Part shown: piece by piece, positions 24,361 through 36,015 of the stretch
Numbering within the stretch: the stretch's first letter is position 1
Layout: every line of letters begins with the position of its first letter
Origin: Gyrodactylus bullatarudis
Lineage: Eukaryota; Platyhelminthes; Monogenea; Gyrodactylidea; Gyrodactylidae
Direction of reading: 5' to 3'
Length of the DNA: 64,000 nt
Assembly: GCA_012064415.1 (NCBI GenBank)
Contig: SSNU01000163.1
Span: 310,001 to 374,000, forward strand
Notes under the pieces: generated by a model
Databases searched by the model: none
What the model was told of the DNA's origin: nothing
What the model saw: the letters and a program-made list of their open reading frames with translations, nothing else
Position numbers and translations under genes: made by a program

Positions 24361-26087
24361 GGATCTACTTATGAAGTGTGTCTCAAGTTAAAGTTTTGAC
24401 CCCCAGAACTTGATGAACTCGGATTATATTTTTAAAGAATAACCATGGCCAGTAGAAGGGGGAATACTCTTTTGAGAAAACAAGCTAAACTTTGGTTAAT
24501 TAGCCAACTTTGAATCGATCTCTCCATGCCTGTCAGAATTAATTGGACCATGAAAAAAGTAAAAGTTAATCAGCACTCGAAAAATTATCATCCTCATCAT
24601 CATATTTTCCCCTTCAACAATCCAAATACACTAAATACTACCAAATGATAATAGACTTTGTTCATAATAAAATAACATTCAACACTTTCTTTCTGCAAAT
24701 TTTCACCATGGTAACCCGATTAGAGAGAGAAAGAGAGAGACTAGCACAATCAATGGGCTAGATCCACATTTCTTGTTTTTCATCTTTCTCCCCCCCCCTC
24801 TTCCCCACACATATAGACGACACAATACTTGATTTCTGTCTCTCTTTCTCTCTGCTGCAGTGCCTAGGTACTTCGACAGAGTTTTCTTACGATTACAGTT
24901 GTCACAAAATTTCTTTCAAAGTTTTCTCACCCCCTCTCTTCTGAGGAGGAGAAGAAGAAGAAGGAGGTTTGAAGGAAACATGGTAATAAATTTAGTTTGG
25001 CCAGGGGACATGTAGAAAGAGAGGTATTTAACAGGCATCTCTCATTCGTGAAGAATAATTTTAAATAAACTTTATCAGTTGTCTGTGTGGGTATATTTTT
25101 CTTGTCGTTATGATGATTTTGATGAGCTGATAAGGAACGAAAGCACAAGGGGACAAACCTAGAGAATTTTCAATGCAGCACTTCTAGGACCCAAACATTT
25201 GCTAGATAAACTCAGCAATACTCAATGGACAAAATTATTTTGACATGTTAAATCGGGCCTGACACTATATATTTTTTCTAAGCTTGAGAGAATTATAATT
25301 CAAAATTTTCAGAAGTATACTCGAGGATTTTTCGATTTCTTCACGTGCGACGCTGATTAATACTAAAATATTTAATATTTAAGATCTAAAAAATTTGAAA
25401 AATAGTATTTTTCGGTATTATTTTAATACATACTGTATCGCCAATTTAAAAAAAAGCTCGCATAAACTACTTACAAGTAAACAAAAAATAAAATTAATCT
25501 AGTAACCAAACCTGTAATATTCAACTATCTATCTGCCAAAGCTTCAACGATAGACAGTTTTTGGATCAAAAAATGACCCGATTTTGCACAAGAAGAATGA
25601 ATTATCTCTAGTAAATATATCATAGCCCTTTATCTTATTTTCGAAATCGAAAAGATAAATTTTAATAAAGTTTCCATTTGAAATGGTTGATGCATACTCT
25701 TCAGGATGTGATGGAGTTTCTTTTGCTTTATTGTCCAATGATGTCCCAAGAATTTTATTTCCTGTCCTAAACACAAACGTATAGAGTGTTCATAGAAATG
25801 TGTCTCTCTCAGGGAAAACAGTCGGCCAGCAAAAGATTATTGCCATGTGATAAAATGTAAGTACAAAAACATGCAATCATGGAATCAAACATTAGTTATA
25901 CTGCACTCTTATTATTAATGACGAATGGTCTGTTTACAGACCAAATAAATAGACTCTTAGTGACAAGGAAACCCTGATAATATTATCCAGTGCATAAAAC
26001 ACTCAAGATGGTCTTTCATTTAAAGTTTGTGCTTTTGAAGATAAAAAATTAATAAATTCAAAGAATAATTTTTCAATAAACAACAGT
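24361..26087. other. Intergenic region
   Basis: No supported gene. A stretch at about 25505-25775 (minus strand) encodes a decayed frame containing CKIGSFFDPK, which is repeated at about 46850-47000 (see findings). A poly-C run lies at 24790-24798. Confidence 0.5.
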
Positions 26088-26440
26088 GTTTTTTGTTAGA
26101 AATAAAAACTATATTGAAAAAATAATGGTTTACAAAATAATAATAGGATAAATGAAAATAATAGATCTTGTTTTTGGTTTAAAGGCGAGGAAGAAACATA
26201 AATCATGAATGAGTTTTTTGATTGGAGTTGAAATGGTGTTGGCAGTATATCTGAAAAAATTAAATCGAAAATCACCTGGTTAATTCTACTCAATGAAGAT
26301 TTGGATATAGGAGAGATTGGGAGTAGTCAATTTTAGATCGGATATGTTTAGTAATACTTTTTATGCAGTTGAGGTTGTCACAATTTGACAAGTCGTATTT
26401 CTCGTTAAGTTTATTATAAGTAGTGAGTAAATAGATTACA
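26088..26440 (-). mobile_element. Non-LTR retrotransposon fragment, minus strand, head-to-head with the next copy
   Basis: Minus-strand translation gives [19 protein letters not shown] and [18 protein letters not shown] before the stop, then a 3' UTR ending TTCTAACAAAAAA near 26088. It abuts the 5' end of the plus-strand copy at 26441. Each copy has its own 3' tail, so these look like two insertions rather than one inverted insertion. Confidence 0.85.
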
Positions 26441-27551
26441 TTATGTTGAATTTAATAACACCACCAGTAGTCTTGAACCCATTAATTCTGGGGTTCCTCA
26501 AGGTTCCACTATTGGTCCTCTTCTCTTCAATATTTGTTTCGCTGACATTCAGCTCCTGGAGGGTACTGAGGGTGCCCTCTTTAAATTCGCAGACGATTTG
26601 AAATTCGTCTTCAAGGTGAATAATTCCCTTGATATTATGAAAATCAACCAAAACTTCTCGCTCCTTAAAGATTCACTTGAGTCCATGGGGCTCCATATTA
26701 ATAGAGATAAAAGCAAAATAATGCTCCCATCGGGTCTCCCTGCAACCCTCCTTGAATCGCTTCTACTTCCTGGAGAAATTGTCTCCTTTACTTCTGATCT
26801 AGGTTTCGGTATAAATCACAAGCTTAAATTAAATCCATTCTCAAATATACCTAAAATTAATTCCATGATTTTTGCTATCCTAAAATTCTCTAAATCGGTA
26901 ATACTGAGAATTAAGGCCTATAAATCATTAGTGCTCCCACACTTTGATTATATTTCTCCCCTCCTTACAAATTTGACTAATGAACAATCTCGAAATATTG
27001 AGGGTATCCAAAATAGATTTTTATACGCACTTTACCCTGACCTCAATTCCTACAATGCTCGGATCGTGGCTTCCGGTCTTAATCCTCTTTGGATTCGCCG
27101 TTTTGCCTTCATCATTAAAAAGTTCACCGAAACATCCATTAAAATCGAACGAAATTATAATTTAAGAAACATTTCTTATCAAAATAATTTCCTACTTCCC
27201 ACTTATAACATCCTCCATGAAAAATACGACTTGTCTAATTGTGATAACCTTTACTCCGTAACAACTATTATGGGACATATAAGATCAAAAATTGATTACT
27301 CTTATACGCTTCTCTATCCTGATCTTCATTAGTAATGGAAACCAGATTGATTTCGTTAAAATTTTTCAGATTTAGCAAACGCCAATTTAAAAGATTTTCA
27401 TAGACAAGATTACTTTCTCAATTTTGAATATATTACAAACCACCAGATATCAGAATTTTATTATATATTGTACAAAAATTACCTTTCATTTCGATTTTTT
27501 CTATTATTATTATTCCTTTTTCAATAAAGAATCATTTTCTAACAAAAAAAA
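26441..27551 (+). mobile_element. 5'-truncated non-LTR retrotransposon (LINE), best copy in window
   Basis: Open frame of about 295 codons to the stop at 27330-27332. It carries reverse-transcriptase hallmarks: SGVPQGSTIGPLLFN, then the catalytic FADD box in KFADDLKF, then GLHINRDKSKIM. The C-terminal part ends [19 protein letters not shown] 3' UTR of about 215 nt ends with AATAAAGAATCATTTTCT and AACAAAAAAAAA. Endonuclease and N-terminal RT motifs are absent, so the copy is 5'-truncated and cannot move alone. The motif pattern suggests a Jockey/CR1-like group. The last 360 bp are almost identical to 52533-52892, so the family was active recently. Confidence 0.9.
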
Positions 27552-28545
27552 AATTTTTCATAATTAGTATTTCTCAGATTATAGGATCGTTCAATTTTAA
27601 TTGAAGATTCAGAGATTATGATCATAAACCTGATGAATACGTATCGGCGGACCCATAAGGGATTGAGGCCAGACGCCGTCTTTGGACAATTGGTAATGCT
27701 CAAACTTCATTATTTCCTCTACTTAAATGGACCAGAATTGAAACCAAAGAGGAAATCCAACATGAAATTATTATAGGAAGATCTTTAATTCTGTTGTAAT
27801 ATGGATACAGACAAGGGTAGAAAGAATTTAGGAACTTTTATTGAATTTGTTCCAGTTCCATAGCAACCTTATAGGTAATGCTTGGGGTAAGAGGTGAAAC
27901 ATGGCCAAAATGAGGCAGAATTAAGCTTTGAGTTAAATTTGGAGTGAAGAAGAAAAACCGGTTCATTCATTCATTTTGGATTTCTTGATAAAAAAAGATG
28001 GAATTATGGTAAATTTTTTTAAATTTACACTTTGTCCTCTACACTGTACAGAATCTAAAATACATGTATCTGCTTTCGAAATTTTATATAAGATGTAATC
28101 ATAGCCAGGGGCGGCTGTGAGAAGGATAAGTTTTGGTCATTTTGTTGTAATCTAACAGCTTAGTAACAAGACAAAAATTAACTGACACCCAGAGGCAGTG
28201 CCAGATTTAGTTTTTTTCATTCAAACATTTTAATTTTTATTCAACTGGTGGGTATAAGAATGCAAATCTGTTTTTATTCGACTTTTATTGCAAAATATCG
28301 GTGATTCTGTGTCGCGAAAAATCTTTATTGAGAAATAATAGTCATAAATACTAAACAAAATATTATTATTATCATCGTCATTATACTTACAAGTAGTTAT
28401 ATAAGTAGTTGGATGAATATTATCCCACTTGAATCAATCAATGTTCTTATGTGATTTAGTCACAACATTATAATGTCGAAACTACATAAATAAGTTATAA
28501 TTTATAACTTATAAATTAATTGTTGATACATAGGATTAGAAGATT
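27552..28545. other. Intergenic region
   Basis: AT-rich, no gene supported. It separates the LINE from the 3' end of the CRAL-TRIO gene. Confidence 0.5.
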
Positions 28546-28551
28546 TTTATT
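28546..28551 (-). terminator. Poly(A) signal of the CRAL-TRIO gene
   Basis: AATAAA on the minus strand, about 65 nt after the stop at 28616. Confidence 0.5.
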
Positions 28552-28615
28552 TTGATAAATACTACAACATCATGTTAGATAATACATGTAAATAAATCAT
28601 TTAGCTTAAATTTTG

Positions 28616-30458
28616 TCACTTGAATTTGAAAAAGTTTTTCAACCTGTTACTGATCTCTTTATCTTGTTCTACATGCTCTTCACCACTGTCCGATTCGTTT
28701 TCTATGATTTCCTTCTTCTCAAACAGTTTCTTGGACAGGCCGAATTTCTCCAGGAAGCCCTCGTCTGGGCTATCTTCGGTTTCTTCCTTTCGAATTTGTA
28801 TGAGTTTCAACTTGTCATAATCCTTATTATGACAATGATAATGTAAAATGTTTGGATGCGGTTTATAGTCCGATATAGAAAATGTTGACTTGTCACTAAG
28901 GTTGTTGAGATACTTTTCAACGTATTGTCTAGATCCTCTCGGATCGTGTTCCTTTACCTTGTTATCCTGGTGTGTTTTATCTGTCCAAAATCTCAACTGA
29001 TCTTCGGATATATTTTCATTTAATTCGACCTCTTTTTCAATCCAGCTCTTTGTCTCATCATCACAGATTCGGGTTAAATATTCGCCAAATTTCTTCTTAT
29101 TCTTGATAAACTTCATCTTTTGTGCTGTCTTTGGATCAAGGAACATTTTCACAGCATGCCAGACATGATGAAATAACGGATTATGATTGATTACAAGAAC
29201 TTTACCGAGTCTTTCGGGGTAATAATTTCCGAGAATTTGAGCCACCTCGTGTCCAATCGAGGGATTACAACAGGGTAGAGTCATATCTTTAAGAAAAAAA
29301 AAGATGAAATAAATTTAGTTCAACAGGTTGCTAGCCAAAGAAGGGACCTTAAACATTAAAAAAATCAAGGGTCAATCAAAATGAGAAAAGGCCTGTTAGA
29401 GAATTCACCAGAGGTCAACAAGAACCAACTTACTCGTACAGTCAATAATAAAAACCCAGGTCCATTGATCCTCTGGGCTTGTCTTGAATGCGTTCTCCAT
29501 CAAATAGACACAATGGGCTATGGAGTCTTCAGCTGAGTTCTTTGTAGTCTGCGCTTGACCGAAGCATCCATAAATTATCGGCCGATTGTACTTATCATTT
29601 CCAATTTGTCTCTGAAAAGAATTTTATATGATTTTACCGTGTGATTGAACTCACATTAACTCTCTTATGAAAAGTTGTTTTTTTACTCGATCTTTTCTAT
29701 TCCTAAATTCTATCACTAGAATGAAGACTCTAATAATTTATAATTTTCAATGTAACTGAACGATTAGGAAATTGTCAACGAGAACTCATGCTGCTCCTAC
29801 AAGAACCGAGGAAAAACTCTTCACTAGCAGGTATAAACCTAATTTGTGTTTTCAAAAGAATTATTCGTTACACCTTGAACTATTTCATCTTCATACTTAA
29901 AGTTTTTTCAAGTAAATTATGTAAATCCATGTACGTAAATCTTACTCAAGTTAGAAAAAAAGTGTATTTATCGATTTTATTTTGGTATAATTTTTGACTT
30001 CCGATAAATCGATATTCCTCTCCAGTATTTCTTGGAGCACTCTCAGAACAAATACTAAAAATAAGAAAAGTACTATTATTACTTTGCTTAATACTCACCA
30101 TGCAATGATATCCTGGTGTCTCGAGACACCATTTACACTCAACAGCCCAGGGCTTGTACGATCGGCGCCATTCAATTGTACTCTCTAGTTGTTTCAAGGC
30201 CTCTTTCAAATTGTACTGACGTGCTCTTAGATATCTAGTCAACCTGAAAAATTTTGAATAATGAGAAAGAGAAATTATGTTGACATGAAGGGTTATGGCT
30301 TACACTTTACGATCCTTGAAATAATCTGGTTCCTCGGGGATTTCCTTCAAGCATGACTCTTTAATCATTGACTCGAACTTTGGCAAAAGATCCAATAACT
30401 CGGTCTCATCCTCGTACACGTAGACATCTGGTTTCTTTTTCTTTTCAAATTTGAGCAT
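28616..30458 (-). CDS. CRAL-TRIO (Sec14-like) lipid-binding protein
   Basis: Predicted cytosolic lipid-transfer or lipid-sensing protein. Four exons on the minus strand, 30458-30304, 30243-30099, 29611-29434 and 29286-28616, join in phase to 382 residues; introns are 60, 487 and 147 nt. The start MLKFEKKKKPD is the first ATG. A CRAL-TRIO-N helical part (VLTRYLRARQYNLKEAL, IEWRRSYKP) precedes the lipid-binding domain: DKYNRPIIYG, WTWVFIIDCTNMTLP, GNYYPERLGKVLVIN and FLDPKTAQKMKFI, the typical order for Sec14 proteins. The C-terminal ~130 residues are charged and without a GOLD domain, ending KNFFKFK. The ligand cannot be told. The nearest gene upstream is divergent, 1.45 kb away. Confidence 0.9.
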
Positions 30459-31862
30459 TATGACCTATAGTTTCCACTGTCAAAGATAATTCTACTGAGA
30501 GAATAAAAGACACAAAATTCTTTCGACTGAACAGAGAATATATGACCAATTTATTCAAACTACTAATAACACTACTTTAATATGTGCTACGACAATTTAT
30601 TTATTTGTATTTCATTACAACATGCAATAATAACGTTCATTCTGTGTTCATAGTTTTGTCAGTATGCTTCCCCAGTAGGCAATGCAGGTAAATTTATTCC
30701 CAAAGTAAAAAACTTGTACTTGTATAAAATAGAATTGATTCAAAGATCCAAAATGCTCAGTCAGTTAGATTAGAATAACATTGATCCTCTACAACACTTT
30801 CTAGGCTGATACAGTTTGAACTGATAGATACTTGAATATTTCTTTTTCCATCCCTCATAAGAGAGGAAATTTATTAAGCTACAAGAATATAAGATAGCTT
30901 TTCACTGATGCTAGCACAAAAAGTTACCTAAGGGAGGGGAATTATTTGGAAATTTAGTCAAATATTTTTAAAAAATTTCAAATGTGCAATTGCCTTCTCG
31001 ATAGCTGGCATAGTCTAAAAGAAAACAGCATAATTACTAATTATTTAGGTTGAAAATTCAAAGAAAAAATCCTCTGTAAGAGATCTGTTTGTCTTTCTTC
31101 CTCTACAGATAGACCAATGCAAGCCAGAAGACAAAATAGTCAGGAAGCAAGCGAAAAATGTTAGAGACGATGTCCCAGAAGAGAATTTTCTTGATTGAAT
31201 AAAGATTTTATAGATTTCACAATTCTCCTATAAACTTATTCAGAAAAATCTACTTCCCTAGTAGAAAAGAGTTCCAGGTTCAACTATGGTTTGAATCCTT
31301 CTATAGTTTTTTCTTCAATCTATAAATTACTTACCTATTTCAACATCTTCAGAAATGAATGTGTTTTATCTTTCTCAATTATTAGCTCCCCAGAGAGTAT
31401 CATACAATAGAAGCCCAAATACAATTGATACTTATTATTTTGGGAATTATTCTCCTTTAGGACCTTAGGATCGAGAGTTGGAATTTAAAAAATCAAAACT
31501 TTATTATCAGTTAATAATAAGACCAATTAATTAAGGATTCCTACTTTACCCAGAATACAGAATAGAGAGTTAGTTTTACGCCATTTTATCATTTTTTTTT
31601 ATAATTAGAACATGTATGTGGGTCACTTGAGAAAGGTCAACCAACTCTATCCCCTTTGCATTGTTGATGTATGGCAGGGGGGAAATATTTTTTATTCTAT
31701 TGAGCATTATTATTACTTTGCCTATTAAATTTTCAAGGTACGTACTGCGTATTTAAATACTACTAACTAACTGGATGAATGTCCTTACTCGTATTCAGGA
31801 TGAATAGAAGGTGTATTTTTCGGAGGGGGTGGCAGGGAATGATTTGGACCAACTCTTTTGTA
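30459..31862. other. Intergenic region between divergent genes
   Basis: Holds the 5' flanks of the CRAL-TRIO gene (minus) and the zinc-finger gene (plus). No coding region is supported. Confidence 0.5.
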
Positions 31863-31870
31863 TATAAATA
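31863..31870 (+). promoter_or_regulatory. TATA box of the BCL11-like gene
   Basis: TATAAATA, 44 nt before the ATG at 31914, the same spacing class as the two TATA boxes at 4.4 and 5.0 kb. Confidence 0.55.
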
Positions 31871-31913
31871 CTTATTTTGACGCAAAGAGATATTGTAACA
31901 AGTTCAACGAAAA

Positions 31914-33419
31914 ATGAGCTCAACTTCCACACCCAGAGACTATTCCGAAGATCATCTGGAGATCAGAGCACAATACATGGCCCTATTCCGGAGTATCTAT
32001 CATCAATATATCCATGATAATTTTATCAACAGGACCGCCTCAATGCCAAATGAAATTTCTGCTCAAAATTCTAATTCAGAATACTACAATTACTCTCGGA
32101 TGGATTCGAGAATTCCGACACACGAGAAAAATCAAACAGGTGAGTCTTGATGATTTGATGATTGTCAATGTCTACCTGAGACGATCAGAGAAATATTTCT
32201 TACTCTTTAATCTACTCTCTTACTCTAATAACAAAGGTATTATTGAGAACCCGTGAAACATTAGATTCAAGACCAAAGTCTGAGCAAGACATTGAAGTAA
32301 GAACAAATTTCATACAAGTCTAATGTTTTGTTCTGGATCTAGTAGAATGATCTCTGAGCTAGTGAACTGGATTAGGGACGTCTCTCCTTTTAGTTTTCTT
32401 AAATCTCAACTGTAGAAAATCAAAAGGAGAAATAGTTGAGGAATTATGATGGCATTAAAATCCCATTCTAGAGTAATCTTTCTATTTAATGTTTCTTCTT
32501 TAAAAGCAGAAGTTTACCCCTCAACATTATTATTGACATGTTTTTATAATTGTTCCATGTAATTCTTTAGTATAGAGAAAGTTTATGGGCAAATCTCTAG
32601 ACAGATGATAATTTTCACTAAATAACCCAGCAATGTAAAATCTATTTGAGAATCACACCTTAGATTATTATAATTTTTGAGAATATATAATTCAATTTGT
32701 GTTAGCTAATTTCATGTTTTTTGTGTACTTACTTCTTCTCTCTAACATTTTGAGTGTATTGTGTGACTGTAGCAGTTAAATTACATTTTTTACAACTGTA
32801 CAATTAATTCAATTTTGAGTTATCTTGACAACAAAATTGAACAAGGTATTGTTGAATAATGAACAAAAAAATTTTACAGTAATACAGCTCAGCACGATAT
32901 CATATTATTATGTCATTCATATACAAAATAATGCATACAATGTCACACATGACCCGTGAAAAATCATTTGCAACAATGTAGCAATAATTTTATTTTTTTC
33001 TAGAAATTGATCACCATTTAGAAAGAAACTTGAAAGAAAAGTCAAACGATCAGAATAAAAAAATTATTAACTTTCAATCAATTACAACATTAATTGAGTC
33101 TGAGAGAACTTCCCAAGATTGTCAAGATATAACTTCAGCTAAACAGTGTGAATTTTGCGGGAAATACTTTAGAAATTGTAGCAATCTAACGGTCCACAGA
33201 AGAAGTCATACGGGAGAAAAACCTTACAAATGCAGACTTTGTAACTATGCTTGTGCTCAATCTTCCAAGTTAACTAGACATATGAGGACACATGAGAGGG
33301 ATGGAAAGAAAAAAATTTATTGTCCCTATTGTTCAGTCCCATTTATCGTAGAAATTACACTGGAGAGACACATAAGAAAATGTAAATCTGCTAAAAGTTC
33401 AGATGTTGTTTTATATTAA
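31914..33419 (+). CDS. Short BCL11-type C2H2 zinc-finger protein
   Basis: Probable sequence-specific transcription factor. Exons 31914-32139 and 33004-33419, joined in phase across an 864 nt intron, give 213 residues. Three C2H2 fingers lie in the second half: [20 protein letters not shown], the linker HTGEKPYKC, then [16 protein letters not shown] and a third finger CPYCSVPF...HIRKC. The pattern [19 protein letters not shown] and [14 protein letters not shown] is that of the C-terminal finger triplet of BCL11A/BCL11B (CG9650 in flies). BCL11 proteins are normally around 800 residues, with more N-terminal fingers; those are absent here, so this is a reduced form or a paralogue. AATAAA lies at 33528-33533, and the next gene starts 194 nt after the stop. 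Confidence 0.82.
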
Positions 33420-33527
33420 AAAACGATTAGTTATTAACTAATAAGATGATCTCAATAAGAAATTCTTATTAAGAATCGTAACAAATTCTCAAATTGAGAA
33501 TTTTAATTATTTTTATGAGAATTATAA

Positions 33528-33533
33528 AATAAA
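33528..33533 (+). terminator. Poly(A) signal of the BCL11-like gene
   Basis: AATAAA about 110 nt after the stop and 80 nt before the next ATG. Confidence 0.5.
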
Positions 33534-33613
33534 ATTTATTTTTCATTAAAATTATATTTCCCAAATTTTGTTTTAAACGTACAATTTTTCAAAAACTGAA
33601 AAGTAGCTAGTAT

Positions 33614-34907
33614 ATGGAAATATTGGAAAATGTAAAAGATGAAAAGCTCAAATTCGAGATTGAAAAACTCTTGGCTGAAAACGATGATTTAAAAGCACAA
33701 AATAAAGTATTATTACTGCAAGCGTCTCAACAAGAAGCGTCTGTGAATGAAATAACCAAGTCTACAAAATCCTCTTTCTTTCAATTGCCTAAACTTTCTT
33801 CTTCTCAAAGCAATTCAATTATTGAGAATCTTCGTCAGGAAAACACCTCTCTAAAAGAGAAAATTTTCAACACTGAGTCTCAATTTCAGCTTCAGAATAA
33901 AACTTTATCAGACGAATGTCTCCGTTTAAGTAAAGAATTATCACTCATTCAGAAAAAAATCAACTCTCACAATGTAAAATCAATTCCAGTTCAAACGGAA
34001 CTTAGTTTGGTGAGTGTTGAAACACAAACAGACCCAACAGATCAATATTCTGATCATCTAAGCCTCGACGAATTGGAACTTCAATCGCCCTTGGATCGAA
34101 TTAAAGAATTAGAGAATGAGAATTCTCGACTGAAAAAGTCATCTGAACGAACTAAACGTGATTATCAGCGCCAACTTGCCTTGATGAAAAAGAAATTGAT
34201 TAATCAGAACTCAGGCTACAATTCCGCCGGCATTCTCACATCGCCTACTCAGCTTAATTCACCATCTGATAGTACATCTCTTTTCAATATGAATAACGCG
34301 GATAATGTTTCTGAACACGGATCCACTTGTTCTTATTCCCAGTCTTCAGTTACTGAATTTGACATTAAGGTGAGCTTACAATTAAGAAATTAATTTTTAT
34401 CGATTTTTACTAGCCTATGGTTGGATTTCTCAATTTATGCAAATTAATTTTATTTTTCAAGAATTTTAATTTGATTGACAGCGAGAAGACTTTAGCAAAT
34501 AAAAAAGGATTAAGACCAATTTACTCTGAACCAGTATCTCAAGTCTGGAAAAACCAGAATAACTTTATTCCTCTTATTAAATCAAATTTTTAATTTTTCA
34601 GATACTTATGGACAAATTGGTCATCTGCCAAGAGGAAATATCACAGCTTAAAAAGAAAATTGCTGACCAACAGAACGATTTACATGCCAAAAGTGTAATT
34701 ATTCAGAATAAAATGTTTCCCAGTCCCCAAGTCTCCTGTTCAACATCATATCAGAGTTCTGTCAACAAGAATAAAAACAACAAGACCAATCCAAAACAAA
34801 TCATGGCAGACTTTTCAGCACTCAAAAACCTATGCGAAGAGTTAATGATGAAAAATGTTACGTTAACCGAATCATTAGAAAAGGCAGTTTCAATTAACAA
34901 TTTATGA
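33614..34907 (+). CDS. Coiled-coil protein, possibly CCDC186/golgin-type
   Basis: Exons 33614-34369 and 34602-34907 join in phase to 353 residues. The sequence is dominated by coiled coil (ENVKDEKLKFEIEKLLAEND; DRIKELENENSRLKKSSERT; KLVICQEEISQLKKKI). A Ser-rich linker separates the two coiled parts. The ending, ALKNLCEELMMKNVTLTESL, recalls the C-terminus of CCDC186 (CCCP-1/Golgin104), a RAB-2 effector at the trans-Golgi. That is weak similarity from memory, and the protein is much shorter than CCDC186. No membrane segment. It follows the zinc-finger gene by 194 nt and precedes SGT1 by 397 nt on the same strand. A 10 bp hairpin (34967-34993) lies in its 3' flank. Confidence 0.6.
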
Positions 34908-34966
34908 CGAAAAAATTGTAGAATAATGTTTTTAAATATCGAAGTTTTATAATCTTGGCTGTGATC

Positions 34967-34993
34967 ACATAAAACATGATCACTGTTTTATGT
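34967..34993 (+). other. 3'-flank hairpin
   Basis: ACATAAAACA and TGTTTTATGT form a 10 bp perfect stem with a 7 nt loop, 60 nt after the stop at 34907. No clear AATAAA is present in this gap. It may be a chance palindrome or an RNA 3'-end structure. Confidence 0.35.
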
Positions 34994-35304
34994 TGTAAAT
35001 ATGAAAAGTTTATTATAAAGATATATTCTTAAATTTGCTTCAAATCACATCTTTTCCCTTCTAACTTGTCTTAGATTTAAGTCTTAAATCATTTAAGAAT
35101 TAGCTAAAATCAATTTTATTACTAAAGGAGTATTGCTAATTGATGTCATCAATTGGATGAGTCTAAGTTAATGATTAAACTTTAATCCACTAAATTACAG
35201 ACAATTATCATTTTCAAATTTGAACATGTACGCTTTATATTTGAAAAAATAACTACATGAAAAATTAACTAAAAGAAAATTCTAGTCGAGTAACAATTAT
35301 AAAA

Positions 35305-35882
35305 ATGTCTAGCAACAGGTAGGTTCTATCCACTAAAATTTTAGGCATGAATTTTATCAAAACGAAAAATTTGTGGTAATCACAATTTATAAAAAGGACA
35401 TTTCACCTGAAGACTTAAGTATTCAATACAACAATGTTTCGGTCAACATAGTATTTGGAGAGGAATCTAAGAATTTCCAACTATATTCAACTATCAATCC
35501 GTCTGAATGTCACCACGTTTTAAATAAATTCAAACTTGAGTTACATTTAAGAAAGACAGACTGTTCCCAATGGTCTGCGTTGGAAAAAGTCGAAAAAGAT
35601 CTTAATCAAATTACCAAATCCTATCCCACTTCGAGTAAGAAAAAAATAGATTGGAATGAAATTGAAAAAATGGCCAACCAAATCGACGACGGGAAGGACC
35701 CTCTTCAAAAGTTGTTCGGAGATATTTACAAGGATGCTCCTGACGAAACCAAAAGAGCTATGATCAAAAGTTTTGTTGAGAGTCAAGGAACTGTTCTGAG
35801 TACAAATTGGGATGAAGTTGGAAAGGGTCATGTAGACATGAAGCCTCCCGATGGTACGGAATTCAAAAAATATGATATCTAA
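35305..35882 (+). CDS. SUGT1: SGT1 co-chaperone (CS and SGS domains, no TPR)
   Basis: HSP90 co-chaperone acting in kinetochore assembly and SCF complexes. A 14 nt first exon (35305-35318, MSSN plus a split codon) and a second exon 35345-35882, separated by a 26 nt intron, give 183 residues. The CS domain starts HEFYQNEKFVVITIYKKD, matching the start of animal SGT1 CS domains. The SGS domain at the C-terminus reads IDWNEIEK, QKLFGDIYKDAPDETKRAM, KSFVESQGTVLSTNWDEVGK and ends PPDGTEFKKYDI. The TPR domain of yeast, plant and human SGT1 is missing; TPR-less forms are known in some animals such as flies. AATAAA is at 35951-35956. The next ATG lies 134 nt after the stop. Confidence 0.92.
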
Positions 35883-35950
35883 TCTATGAATTACCCTTGT
35901 ACATCAAAATATCCTACAAATTGTATATCTGAATTTCATACTGTTTAAAC

Positions 35951-35995
35951 AATAAATAATTGAAAAATTGTTTTAGTTATTTGGCGTTTTTTCAG
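35951..35995 (+). promoter_or_regulatory. Poly(A) signal followed by acceptor-like site in a 133 nt intergenic gap
   Basis: AATAAA at 35951-35956 is followed 39 nt later by GTTTTTTCAG (ending 35995), a strong splice-acceptor consensus, and 20 nt after that by the ATG at 36016. This spacing is what polycistronic units resolved by spliced-leader trans-splicing look like. It could also be a cis acceptor of an untranslated first exon. Confidence 0.4.
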
Positions 35996-36015
35996 TTTTG
36001 TTGATAAGCTCTAAA

